Positions 16,611 through 25,244 of a stretch of 64,000 nucleotides of DNA are shown here, one piece after another (the stretch's first letter is position 1; each line of letters opens with the position of its first letter). The notes below the pieces were generated by a model. That model searched no databases. It was given only the letters and a program-made list of their open reading frames with translations, and was not told the DNA's origin. This DNA is from Actinophytocola oryzae (GTDB taxonomy: Bacteria; Actinomycetota; Actinomycetes; Mycobacteriales; Pseudonocardiaceae). The stretch covers positions 124,001-188,000 of the forward strand of contig NZ_SOCP01000009.1 in NCBI RefSeq assembly GCF_004364325.1, given 5' to 3'. Both the position numbers and the translations under genes were made by a program.

Positions 16611-19600
16611 TCACTGCCTCCCCAACGCCTCGAGCGCCGCCTGGACGCCCTGTGCCTCGGGCAGGCCGAGCCGTTCGTAGAGGTCCAGCGCCTCCCGCAG
16701 GTACGCGCGCCCGCTGCCGGAGTAGCTGTCGCTGATCAGGCAGCGGCCCATCCCCTCCAGCGCACGCGCCTGCGCCACGAACGCGCCGATGTCGCGCGCC
16801 ATCCGCAGCGCCCGTTCGTGGTAGCTGAAGGCGTCGCCGGCCTCCGGCCAGTCCGCTGCGAGCCTGCCGAGGTCGTTGAGCGAGTCGACGGTGCCGGTCG
16901 GGTCGCCGATCTCGGTGCGCAGGTTCAGCGCGCGCACGAGGCTCGCGGTGGCCTCCTGGCAGTGGCCTGCCAGGTGCGCGAGCACGCCGAGGTCGTGGTA
17001 GACGCCCGCCTCGCACAGCCGGTCGCCGATCTTGCCCGCGAGCGTCAGCGCCCGCTCGAGCGCGTCGACCGCGACGGTGTAGTCGGCCGCCGTGCGGTCG
17101 CTCGCGAGGTAGCGGGTCATCGCGATGCCGCGCAACGTGTTCGCCTCGCCCTGGTAGCTGTCCAGGTCCATGAACAGCAGGTGCGCGCGGTGCAGGGTGG
17201 CGAGTGCCTCGGTGTGCTCGCCGATGGCGCGCAGCAGCGTGCCCATCCGGCACAGGGCGGTGGCCTCGCCCCGGCGGTCGCCGATCTCGGCGAACAACGC
17301 GACGGCCTTGGTCAGGCACCGCAGCGCGGGCGAGCCGTCGCCCGCCATCCCCTGCAGGAGCCCGAGGTAGCTCAACGCCTCGGCCTGACCCTGCCCGCAG
17401 TCGAGCTCGCGGTAGAGCGTGTACGCACGCACCAGGCTCAGCGAGGAACGCGAGTAGCTCTCCGTGAGGTGGCGGACGATCCCGAGGCGCAGGTGGCTGC
17501 TCGCCTCGCGGTAGCGGTCGCCGACCTCGCCGGACAGGGCGAGCGCACGCATCAGGTTCCTCGCGGCGGCCGCGTACTCGCCGAGCGCGTACTGCACGGC
17601 GCCGATGTGCTCGATCGCGGCCGCCTCGCCCCTGGCGTCGCCGAGCTGGATGTAGAGCCGCTGCGCGCGGGAGACGTTGACCATCGCGGAGGAGTAGTCG
17701 TCGGCGAGCAGCTGCACCGCGCCGAGGTCGCGCAGCGACGCGGCGAGCCCGGCCACGTCGCCGGACCGCTCCGCGGCGAGCACCGCGACGTTGTGGATGG
17801 CGAGCGCGTCGTCCCAGTGCCCGCGCTGCGTGAGGTACGGGTGCAGGACGGCCGCGAGCCGGACCCGGTGGCGCGGGCCCGCGAGGTCCACGCACCCGGT
17901 GAGGTTGCCCCGTTCCCGCGTGAACCACGCGGTGGCCTGCGCCTCGGTGGTGAGCGGCGGGACGTGCGCGGGCGGGTGGCCGACCGGGTCGGCGGGCGCG
18001 TCGGGGTGGGGGAGCAGCCGCGCCGCCTCCGTCGCGACGTGCACGTAGTAGTCGAGCACGCGCTCGACCGGGTCCTCGTCCCGCTTGGCCGCGAGCAGGG
18101 TCGCGGCGTAGTGGCGGACGAGGTCGTGCAGCCGGTAGCGGCCGGGTGCGGTCTCCTCGACGAGGTGGTCGAGGTAGAGCCGCTCGACGAGGCGCCGGGT
18201 CGTGTCCAGGTCGCCGCCGCCGACCGCCGCGGCCGCGTACAGGTCGAAGTCGGGCCCCGGGTGGCACGACAGCAGGCGGAACAGGCGCGCCACGTCGGCG
18301 GGCAGGTCGCGGTGGGACAGCTCGAACGCCGTGCTGACCGCGCGGTCGTCGGCCCGCATCTCCGCGAGCCGGTTGGTCGAGGAGACCAGCTGCTCGGTCA
18401 GGTACCGCACGTCCCAGCACGGGTGGCTCCGCAGCCGTCCGGCCACGAGCGCGATCGCGAGCGGCAGGTGACCGCACACCCGCACCAGCTCCCGGATCCG
18501 CTGGCTCGCCTGGTCGTCGGCGGGCCGGTGGGACAGCCGCACGAACATCGCGACGGCGGCGTCCGGCGGCAGGACCGTGAGCGGCAGCGGCCTCGCGTCC
18601 TCGAGCGCGGGAACCCTGCGGCGGCTGGTGATCACGACCTGGCAGCCGGGCGTGCCGGGCAGCAGCGGCCGGACCTGCTCGTGGTCGGCGGCGTCGTCCA
18701 GCACCAGCAGCATCCTCTTGCCCGCCAGCCGGTCCCGCCACATCCGCGCGCGGTCGTCGAGGGTGGGCGGGATCAGCCGCGTCGGCACGCCGATCGCGAC
18801 CAGGAGCGAGCGCAGCGCGTCGGCGGGCGCGAGCGGCCCCTGGCCGGGGGTGTGCCCGCGCAGCTCCAGGAACAGGTGGCCGTCGGGGAACCGGTCGGCC
18901 ACCCGCCGCGCGACGTGCACGGCGAACTCGGTCTTGCCGACCCCGGGCATGCCGGTCACGACGTGGATGCCCGCGTCCTGCTCGGTGACCCTGGCGATCA
19001 GCTGCTCGGCCTCCTGCCTGCGTCCGGTGAACGACGCCACACCACGCGGCAGCGTCGACATCACGGCAGCCGTCGGCCGGTGCCGTGTCGGTGCGGGCGC
19101 GGGGGCGAGGACGGGCGGGTCGCTACGCCGGGTGAGCACCCGCGCGAGCTCCTGGACACCGGTGGCGCTGAGCTTGTGAACGCGGTAATGACTCGCACAG
19201 TGCGGTTGGAGGTACAGCGGAATCTCGTCGACCGACCGGCCGGGCAGGATTACCGGGAGCAGCTTGCGCGTCCAGGTTTCCCGGTCCCGATAGAGGTGAT
19301 TGCGCAGCACGGCCGACTCGGTTTGCACGCCGCGGTGTATGTCGGCCGGCACGTTGCCGTCACCGGCCGCCCGGTACTGAGGGGACGCCACGGCGATGAC
19401 GTGGTCGGCCCGCTCGAGCTGTTCGATCATCCACAGGAACCAGTCCCGCCGCAGGTCGGTGTGCCACTCGTCGACGTGGACGTCGACCCCCTGTCGTGCG
19501 AGGACGGTACAGAGCCGGAGCACCAGGCGGCGGTGCTGCGACGAGTCGTGCGCATAGGACACGAACACCCTGGTCCGTGTCCCCTCCCCGGTTGTCACGG

Positions 19601-19625
19601 AATTAATTTCGTTCGTCGCTGCCAT
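16611..19625 (-). CDS. SEFIR-NB-ARC-TPR STAND protein
   Basis: 1004 aa. An N-terminal SEFIR/TIR-like domain (about 18-150: RVFVSYAHDS, VDEWHTDLR, ADHVIAVASPQY) is followed by an NB-ARC NTPase (Walker A GMPGVGKTEFAVH near residue 230, kinase-2 RMLLVLDDAADH, LPLAIALVAGRL) and about 400 residues of TPR helices (repeats with GDRRGEATAL, GDRYREASSH spacing). The architecture is that of signal-transducing ATPases with many domains: TPR sensor, nucleotide switch and SEFIR output by oligomerisation. Related proteins act in regulation or anti-phage defence; which applies here is unknown. Starts at the ATG at 19625; 135 bases separate it from the kinase gene downstream. Confidence 0.88.
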   Translation of the reverse strand: MAATNEINSVTTGEGTRTRVFVSYAHDSSQHRRLVLRLCTVLARQGVDVHVDEWHTDLRRDWFLWMIEQLERADHVIAVASPQYRAAGDGNVPADIHRGVQTESAVLRNHLYRDRETWTRKLLPVILPGRSVDEIPLYLQPHCASHYRVHKLSATGVQELARVLTRRSDPPVLAPAPAPTRHRPTAAVMSTLPRGVASFTGRRQEAEQLIARVTEQDAGIHVVTGMPGVGKTEFAVHVARRVADRFPDGHLFLELRGHTPGQGPLAPADALRSLLVAIGVPTRLIPPTLDDRARMWRDRLAGKRMLLVLDDAADHEQVRPLLPGTPGCQVVITSRRRVPALEDARPLPLTVLPPDAAVAMFVRLSHRPADDQASQRIRELVRVCGHLPLAIALVAGRLRSHPCWDVRYLTEQLVSSTNRLAEMRADDRAVSTAFELSHRDLPADVARLFRLLSCHPGPDFDLYAAAAVGGGDLDTTRRLVERLYLDHLVEETAPGRYRLHDLVRHYAATLLAAKRDEDPVERVLDYYVHVATEAARLLPHPDAPADPVGHPPAHVPPLTTEAQATAWFTRERGNLTGCVDLAGPRHRVRLAAVLHPYLTQRGHWDDALAIHNVAVLAAERSGDVAGLAASLRDLGAVQLLADDYSSAMVNVSRAQRLYIQLGDARGEAAAIEHIGAVQYALGEYAAAARNLMRALALSGEVGDRYREASSHLRLGIVRHLTESYSRSSLSLVRAYTLYRELDCGQGQAEALSYLGLLQGMAGDGSPALRCLTKAVALFAEIGDRRGEATALCRMGTLLRAIGEHTEALATLHRAHLLFMDLDSYQGEANTLRGIAMTRYLASDRTAADYTVAVDALERALTLAGKIGDRLCEAGVYHDLGVLAHLAGHCQEATASLVRALNLRTEIGDPTGTVDSLNDLGRLAADWPEAGDAFSYHERALRMARDIGAFVAQARALEGMGRCLISDSYSGSGRAYLREALDLYERLGLPEAQGVQAALEALGRQ

Positions 19626-19963
19626 GGTGCGAATCCCCCGACGATGTCTTATCTCGCGTCATGCGCATCCCCCGTTAGCCGGAGATTAACCCAATCGAGA
19701 TGCGCATCGGCAAAGGGGTCGTCGGAGTTTGATTAGCGGGCAGGATTGTCCTTGATCTGTCCGGTATGGGGTCCACCGAAGGTGGAAGAGCGGACTGAAC
19801 AGTCACCGCGCGTGTGCGTTCAGTCGTCGGCGCGGTGGCACGGACGCGTCTCGCCCGAGGCGGGTCGGCGACCCGGGGCCAGTGGTCTGACCAACTGGTC
19901 GGCGAGGACGAGTCGGCGTGGCGTGGGTGTCGATCACGCGTCCGGCTGGATACGGTTGCGCGT
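19626..19963. other. 338-base intergenic region between divergent genes
   Basis: It holds no credible gene. Two copies of the palindromic octamer ATGCGCAT occur at 19661-19668 and 19700-19707, 39 bp apart, 36 bases and more upstream of the STAND gene start; these could be operator half-sites or chance. Confidence 0.4.
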
Positions 19964-20770
19964 ATGGCTGGGCGGGTGTTGTCGTGGTTTCTCGAGTTCG
20001 CGCCTGCGCGCGAGGCGATGCGGCGCGAGGTGAAGGTCGCGGTCGACCTCGTCATGGACGAGACCGAGGACGCGCACTCCCGGCTGCGTCAGCGGCACCG
20101 GACCGCGTTGGCCAAGGCGCAGCAGGAGGCGGCCGAGCTGCGGGCGCAGGTCGACGAGCTGACCGCCACCACCACCGACCTGCGGGAGTCCACGGTGTCG
20201 CTGCGGGACCAGGTCGCCGACCTGGAACAGGCCGCGCAGCGGGAGCAGACCAGGCGCCAGGAGTTCGCGCAGCTGCTCACCCGTGAGCAGGAGGCCGCGG
20301 CGACCCGCCAGTGGGACGGCGCGACGAGCGACGTGTTCTGCTGCCAGTCCTGCTGGGCGTTCTGGTTCCTGAGCACCGCGCCCGACCGGATGAGCTGCCT
20401 GGTCAGGGGTCCGTTCGGCAGGCACAGCGAGGCGTGCACCGTCTGTGCCGACCCCGTGATGGCCCTGCCGTCGGCGAAGCTCGTGGTCTACCGCAAGAAC
20501 GCGGAGGACCGGATCAGCAGGCCCGTGGCCGCCGACGAGCCGCGGTCGGACACGGCCGTCGCGAACGCGGAGCTGGCCGCCGTCGCCGAGGGCCTGACCC
20601 GCCTGCCGAAGGTGCCGAGCCGCTCGGTGGCCTGGGTCGCGGCCGACCTGACCGGTTCGCCGGAGCTGCCCGCGAAGGTGCTCGGCGAGATCGCCGTCCG
20701 CACCACGATGCCCGTGCCCCTCGACGGGATCGTGGCAGGCATCCGCGCCTTCATCGAGGTCGGCTCCTAG
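19964..20770 (+). CDS. Coiled-coil protein with cysteine cluster, function unknown
   Basis: 268 aa. A hydrophobic start (MAGRVLSWFLEF) is followed by a long Glu/Gln/Arg-rich coiled coil (about 40-120), then a compact cysteine cluster (DVFCCQSCWAFW, DRMSCLVRG, EACTVCADP, about residues 125-165) that resembles a zinc-binding knuckle, and a mixed alpha/beta C-terminus. I do not recognise the family. The frame is open upstream, but ATG at 19964 gives the natural N-terminus. It is divergent from the STAND gene; a shared role is possible but unsupported. Confidence 0.65.
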   Translation: MAGRVLSWFLEFAPAREAMRREVKVAVDLVMDETEDAHSRLRQRHRTALAKAQQEAAELRAQVDELTATTTDLRESTVSLRDQVADLEQAAQREQTRRQEFAQLLTREQEAAATRQWDGATSDVFCCQSCWAFWFLSTAPDRMSCLVRGPFGRHSEACTVCADPVMALPSAKLVVYRKNAEDRISRPVAADEPRSDTAVANAELAAVAEGLTRLPKVPSRSVAWVAADLTGSPELPAKVLGEIAVRTTMPVPLDGIVAGIRAFIEVGS

Positions 20771-20787
20771 CTCCCGCGACCGGGAGC
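20770..20787. terminator. Short GC hairpin after the coiled-coil gene
   Basis: GCTCCC (20770-20775) and GGGAGC (20782-20787) form a stem directly at the stop codon. Short but well placed for a terminator. Confidence 0.45.
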
Positions 20788-20905
20788 CGGACTCGTGTCG
20801 CCACTGGAGTTCCGCTCGCGTGGCGGCCGACGGTACTTCTGTTCTCTATGGGCGATATGTCAGGCTGATGCTGGTTCCGGTCGTCGAGACAGCCTGGAGA
20901 TCACT

Positions 20906-21106
20906 GTGGTGGAACGCAACGACCTCATGGGTGTCGCGGCGGTGTGGGGGCAGGCGGCCGACAGGGTCGGCGCGCTCACCAGGGACGGCGCCGACTCCTG
21001 GAACGCCGCCATCGAGCACGCGACCCAGGTCCTGCGCAAGGAAGCCGACGACGTCCGCGCGATGAACGAGATGGCTCACCGGATCATCGTCGGGAACCTC
21101 CGCTGA
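20906..21106 (+). CDS. Small protein, about 66 aa, unknown function
   Basis: From GTG at 20906 (or 20909) with GGAG 7-10 bases upstream, the product (VVERNDLMGVAAVWGQ...) is helical and amphipathic, with actinomycete-like codon use. No family recognised; the helical WG-containing start faintly recalls WXG100-type proteins but the motif context does not fit. Its end overlaps the convergent reductase gene by 23 bases, which lowers confidence. Confidence 0.4.
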   Translation: MVERNDLMGVAAVWGQAADRVGALTRDGADSWNAAIEHATQVLRKEADDVRAMNEMAHRIIVGNLR

Positions 21107-21932
21107 CGGCGCGGACGGCGAAGTCCACCGCGCTGTGCGCGGGCCTGCCCGCGAGCCTGGACACGGTGTCGTGCACCGGGATGACCAGCTCCCCGGTCGC
21201 CACCCGCGCCAGCGCCTCGGCCAGGAACGTGCCGTAGTCGGCGGTGAAGCCACGCGCCACCATCAGCTCGACGAACTCCTCGGCGGGCACCGGCGTGTAC
21301 GTCACCGGTCTGCCCAGCCCCTCGGTCAGCGCGGCGGCCACCTCGTGGTGGGTCAGCGACGCGGGGCCGGTGATCGGCAGCGGCCCGGTCGGCCCGTCGG
21401 CCGCCATCGCCGCCACCCCGACCGCCGCCACGTCGCGGGCGTCCACGAACGGGATGCGGCCCTCGCCCGCGGGCAGGCGCATGACACCCGAGTCGACCAT
21501 GCCCGCGAACGAGCCGAGCGTGAAGTTGTCCAGGAACCACGTCGGCCGCAGCGACGCGGTGGCCGACGGCAGCCCGAACAGCGTGTCCTCCGCCTGTCGC
21601 AGCGGGCTGTCCGGCTCCGCCTCCGTGACGTCCAGGCTGGACAGCAGGACGACCCGGCCGACACCGGCCGCCGCGACGGCCCGCAGCAGTGCCGGCGTGT
21701 TCTCCGGGGCTCCGGGATGGTTGAACGGGATCAGCACGTAGGCCGCGTCGCTGCCCTCGGCGGCGGTCCGCCAGGTCCGCTCGTCGTCCCAGTCGAACGG
21801 TTCCAGCTCGCCGTGCGCGGGAACGGAACGACCGGCCGCCCGCACCCGCCAGCCGCGCTGGGCGGCGTAGCGGGCGACGTGGCGGCCGGTCTTGCCGGTG
21901 GCACCGAACACGGTGACCGTGTACTGACTCAC
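21084..21932 (-). CDS. NmrA-like NAD(P)-binding reductase
   Basis: 282 aa atypical short-chain reductase of the NmrA/ergot-alkaloid-reductase type. The N-terminus TVTVFGATGKTGRHVARYA carries the GATGKTG nucleotide motif, followed by VVLLSSLDV and SLRPTWFLDNF, characteristic of this group. It has no classical YxxxK catalytic pair. GTG at 21932 is chosen: GGGGAGG lies 11 bases upstream. It is codirectional with the biosynthetic operon that ends at 22072, after a 139-base gap, so it may or may not belong to it. Confidence 0.85.
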   Translation of the reverse strand: MSQYTVTVFGATGKTGRHVARYAAQRGWRVRAAGRSVPAHGELEPFDWDDERTWRTAAEGSDAAYVLIPFNHPGAPENTPALLRAVAAAGVGRVVLLSSLDVTEAEPDSPLRQAEDTLFGLPSATASLRPTWFLDNFTLGSFAGMVDSGVMRLPAGEGRIPFVDARDVAAVGVAAMAADGPTGPLPITGPASLTHHEVAAALTEGLGRPVTYTPVPAEEFVELMVARGFTADYGTFLAEALARVATGELVIPVHDTVSRLAGRPAHSAVDFAVRAVSGGSRR

Positions 21933-22071
21933 GCGCGGTTCCGCCTCCCCGGAATCAATCCTTGTGGTCACCTTGTGCTGTTGCCTTCCGGTTCGGTACG
22001 TGCCGGTGGCTGGGTTGCGTCCCGTTCCCCTCAGGTGCGGGTGGGAGACACGCGGCGCGGGCACACTGCGC

Positions 22072-22899
22072 TCACGCGGCCACCTTCTCATGCGGCAGTG
22101 GCAGGCCGAACAGGCTCCCGTAGCCGGGGGACACCGCCGGAATGCCCGCCAGGCGCAGGGAGTGCCACAGCGCCGCCTGGTTCGACGTCACCACCGGCAC
22201 ACCGAGGTCCGCCTCGAGCGGCGCCACCGCGTCCGCCGCCAGCAGGCCGTTGCCGAGCACCGCGACCCCGTCCGCGTCGGCGGGCAGGAGCGCCCGGACC
22301 TGGCGGTACAGCTGGTCCTGGCGCACCTCCTGCTGCCCGTTGGCGTCCCACACCTGCCACGGCTCCTTGTCGTGCCAGGCCGGGCCGAGGTCGTAGCGGA
22401 CCATCCCGGCCGGCGCGAAGCCGCCCTGCTCGAAGTACGCTCCCGCGTGCTTGGCGATCAGGTCGTTGAACCACGGCGGCGTGATGAAGAACGGCCGCCG
22501 CACGCTCGTCGCCGTCAACGCCGCCCGGACCGCGCCCGCCGCGGTGCCGACCGCGCAGCCGTGTGCCTTCTCGCTCGCCTTGGCCGCGAACGCGTCGTCG
22601 AAGGCGACGCCACCGAAGAAGCTGCCGGTCACGAAGCACAGCGTGATCGCGTCCAGTCCGATCCGGCCGAGGTAGTCGAGGCCCTGGGCGATGTCCGGGG
22701 AGTCGGCGACCGTGGCGGCCGGGTCGTCGCCGTAGCTGCCCGAGCCGTGCTGGCGGGGGCTCGCGAACCGTGCCGCGTGCACGGTCACCCCCGCCGGCGC
22801 CATGGCCTGGAACTCGACCTCGGGCACCGTGTCCTTGTCGATCACGAGGATCCCGATCCGCGCCCGCCAGCCGACGGCCGGCCGCCACACCTCGGTCAT
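22072..22899 (-). CDS. Asp/Glu racemase / arylmalonate decarboxylase-like protein
   Basis: 275 aa, resembling the Asp/Glu/hydantoin racemase superfamily (maleate isomerase and arylmalonate decarboxylase branch): GILVIDKDTVPEVEFQ, the LCFVTGSFFGG loop with a Cys, and LGVPVVTSNQAALWHSLRLAGI near the C-terminus. Two cysteines normally do the chemistry; the second position, usually Cys-Thr, reads LGNGLLAAD here, so only the first Cys is kept. True racemisation is therefore doubtful; decarboxylation, isomerisation or another one-Cys reaction is possible. It is last in the operon, coupled to the exporter gene (TGATG). Confidence 0.7.
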   Translation of the reverse strand: MTEVWRPAVGWRARIGILVIDKDTVPEVEFQAMAPAGVTVHAARFASPRQHGSGSYGDDPAATVADSPDIAQGLDYLGRIGLDAITLCFVTGSFFGGVAFDDAFAAKASEKAHGCAVGTAAGAVRAALTATSVRRPFFITPPWFNDLIAKHAGAYFEQGGFAPAGMVRYDLGPAWHDKEPWQVWDANGQQEVRQDQLYRQVRALLPADADGVAVLGNGLLAADAVAPLEADLGVPVVTSNQAALWHSLRLAGIPAVSPGYGSLFGLPLPHEKVAA

Positions 22900-23828
22900 C
22901 ACGCCACCTTCTCAACCACTTTTGGGGCAGCGGTGACGGTCCTGCGCCTGCGGGACAGCCGGTTCTCCGCGATCGCGAGGCCGACCATCACCGTCAGCAC
23001 GCCCGCCACCATGTTCCAGGTGAGGGAGTCGCCGAGCAGCGTCGTGCTGGCCACCGCGCCGACGACGGGCACGAGGTAGTTCACCGAGGACGCGGTCGCC
23101 GCGCCGAGGTCGGTGATCAGCCGGAAGTACAGCACGTAGGCGGCACCCGTGCCGAAGACGCCCAGCAGTACCACGCTCACGACCACGGGCCACGTGAACG
23201 TCGGCGTCTCCCAGCCGAAGGCGGGCAGAGTGACGGTCTGCAGCACGAGCGCCATGATCACCTGGCCGCCTGCCTGCGCGACCGGCGACAACCCGTGCGG
23301 CACCAGGAACTTGCGGATGTACACGGTCTGCGCCGCGTAGCTGCACGCCGCCGCGATCACGGCCAGCTGCCCGGTCAGCTCACCGGGCGCGCCCTCCCAC
23401 GGCGCGACGATCAGCACCACACCGGCGAACCCGAGCAGGAACCCGTACAGCTTGCGCCTGCTCACCTTCTCCGACGGCAGGAACACCGTGACCGCCGCGA
23501 GGGTGGCCAGCGGCAACACGGCGATCAGCATGCCTGCCATGGCGGCACTGGTGTGCTGCTCGCCGTAGCCGAGCAGCAGGAACGGGATCACCATGCCCAG
23601 CGCGGACGAGACCGCCATGTGGGCCCAGACCTTGCCGGCCTTGGGCAGGCCGATGCTCCACAGCAGCAGGATCGCGACCAGGAACACGAGCCCCAGCCCG
23701 AGCCGGGCGAGCACGAGCTGTGTGGGCGTGAGCCCTCCCAGCGCGGCCTTGATGAAGGTGTAGCTGGTGCCCCAGATCGTGCCGAGCAGCAGGAACTGCA
23801 GCAGGTTGGTGCGACTCATCGACGTCAT
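22899..23828 (-). CDS. EamA/DMT-family exporter, 10 TM
   Basis: 309 aa membrane protein built of two EamA repeats, about ten helices, with the family start LLQFLLLGTIWGTSYTFIKAAL and second repeat LAVIAAACSYAAQTVYIRKF. Members export amino acids, their derivatives and small metabolites. Within this operon it most plausibly exports the pathway product. The start codon overlaps the TrpB-like stop (ATGA). Confidence 0.88.
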   Translation of the reverse strand: MTSMSRTNLLQFLLLGTIWGTSYTFIKAALGGLTPTQLVLARLGLGLVFLVAILLLWSIGLPKAGKVWAHMAVSSALGMVIPFLLLGYGEQHTSAAMAGMLIAVLPLATLAAVTVFLPSEKVSRRKLYGFLLGFAGVVLIVAPWEGAPGELTGQLAVIAAACSYAAQTVYIRKFLVPHGLSPVAQAGGQVIMALVLQTVTLPAFGWETPTFTWPVVVSVVLLGVFGTGAAYVLYFRLITDLGAATASSVNYLVPVVGAVASTTLLGDSLTWNMVAGVLTVMVGLAIAENRLSRRRRTVTAAPKVVEKVA

Positions 23829-25195
23829 GACTGAACTCCGGGGGTTTCGGGAATGCTGGCCAGGCCGACCGCGAGGGACTCCTCGCTCACCGAGTCGTCC
23901 GGCAGGGTGCCTGCGGCGAACCGCTGGTAGGCCCCGAGGTCGAAGTTACCGTGGCCCGTCAATCCGAAGAGAATTGTCTTCTCCTCGCCGGTCTCCCGGC
24001 AGCGGACGGCCTCGTCGACGGCGGCACGGATGGCGTGCGTGGCCTCCGGCGCGGCGAGCACGCCCTCGGCGCGCAGGAAGAGCACACCGGCCTCGAAGGC
24101 ACGCTTCTGCGACTCGGCCACGGCCTGCATGTAACCCAGCTCGACGACCCAGCTGATCAGCGGCGCGATGCTGTGTGCCCGTAGGCCACCGGCGTGCACG
24201 GGCGGCGGCACGAAGCCGTTGCCCAGCGTGTGCATCCGCTGCAGCGGGGTCATCCCACCCGAGTCGGAGTGGTCGTAGGCGATCCTGCCCCGGGTCAGCG
24301 TCGGGCACGCGGACGGCTCGACGGCGAGCAGTTGGACGTCCCTGCCGCCTGCCAACTTCTCACCGAGGAACGGGAAGGCGAGACCGGCGAGGTTGCTGCC
24401 GCCGCCCGCACAGCCGATCACGATGTCCGGGTAGTCGCCGAGCAGCTCCAGCTGCCGCTTGGCCTCCTGGCCGATGACGGTCTGGTGCAGGCAGACGTGG
24501 TTGGCCGCGCTGCCGCGCGTGTAGCCGGCGTCCGGGTCGTCGAACACGATCTGCAGTGCCTCGGACTTGGCCACCGCGAGGCTGCCGGGGTGGTCGGGGA
24601 ACTCGGCCAGCGTCGCCCGCCCCGGCGCGGTCTCCGTGCTGGGGCTGGGGATGCACTCCGACCCGAACGTCTCCATCATCGTCTTGCGGTGCGGCTTCTG
24701 CTCCGCCGACACCCGGACCTGGAAGACCTTGGCCTTCATGTCGAACAGCGACGCGGCGAACGCGATCGCGGCACCCCACTGGCCCGCGCCGGTGTCCGCG
24801 ACGACCATGCTCCGCCCGGCCTGCTTGTTGTAGAACACCTGCGGCACCGAGCTGTTCGGCTTGAAGCTGCCGGTCGGGGCGTCACCCTCGTACTTGTAGT
24901 AGATCCTGGCCGGCGTGTTCAGCTCCCGCTCCAGGCGCCGCGCCCGGAACATGGGGGTCGGCCGCCACTGCGCGTAGATCTGCCGGACCTCCTCGGGGAT
25001 CGCGATCTCCCGCTCCTTGCTGAACTCCTGCTCCACCAGCGCCGGCGCGGTCGTGCGCATCATGTCCTCGGGCGTGATGGGAATGCCGGTCTTCGCGTTG
25101 ATCGCGGGTGCCATCGGCGGCAGGTCCGCGGCGATGTTGTACCAGTGGGTCGGCAGCTCTTCCTGCGGCAGCTGGAAACGAACCTGTTCGGTCAT
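23825..25195 (-). CDS. TrpB-like (TrpB2-type) PLP-dependent beta-replacement enzyme
   Basis: 456 aa fold-type II PLP enzyme close to TrpB2. The PLP lysine is in EGDAPTGSFKPNSSVPQ, the phosphate loop in GCAGGGSNLAG, and the C-terminal FGLTGHGNFD is TrpB2-typical. TrpB normally has SHK at the lysine; here it is SFK. No trpA or other trp genes are near, so it is probably not for housekeeping tryptophan synthesis. In this operon it may join serine (or an activated serine) with a nucleophile to make a beta-substituted amino acid. Reaction partners are inferred only. Confidence 0.85.
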   Translation of the reverse strand: MTEQVRFQLPQEELPTHWYNIAADLPPMAPAINAKTGIPITPEDMMRTTAPALVEQEFSKEREIAIPEEVRQIYAQWRPTPMFRARRLERELNTPARIYYKYEGDAPTGSFKPNSSVPQVFYNKQAGRSMVVADTGAGQWGAAIAFAASLFDMKAKVFQVRVSAEQKPHRKTMMETFGSECIPSPSTETAPGRATLAEFPDHPGSLAVAKSEALQIVFDDPDAGYTRGSAANHVCLHQTVIGQEAKRQLELLGDYPDIVIGCAGGGSNLAGLAFPFLGEKLAGGRDVQLLAVEPSACPTLTRGRIAYDHSDSGGMTPLQRMHTLGNGFVPPPVHAGGLRAHSIAPLISWVVELGYMQAVAESQKRAFEAGVLFLRAEGVLAAPEATHAIRAAVDEAVRCRETGEEKTILFGLTGHGNFDLGAYQRFAAGTLPDDSVSEESLAVGLASIPETPGVQS

Positions 25196-25244
25196 GACTT
25201 CTCCTTGCTGGCTTCAGGCCGCCGGAACGCTCCGCAGGCCCCGC

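Noticed and set aside
16494..19736. 1080-codon + strand frame opposite the STAND gene
   Set aside because: Antisense of a well-supported SEFIR-NB-ARC-TPR gene; no recognisable domain.
20906..21106. Small ORF as a WXG100 secretion substrate
   Set aside because: It lacks the central WXG motif in the right helical hairpin and has no ESX genes nearby.
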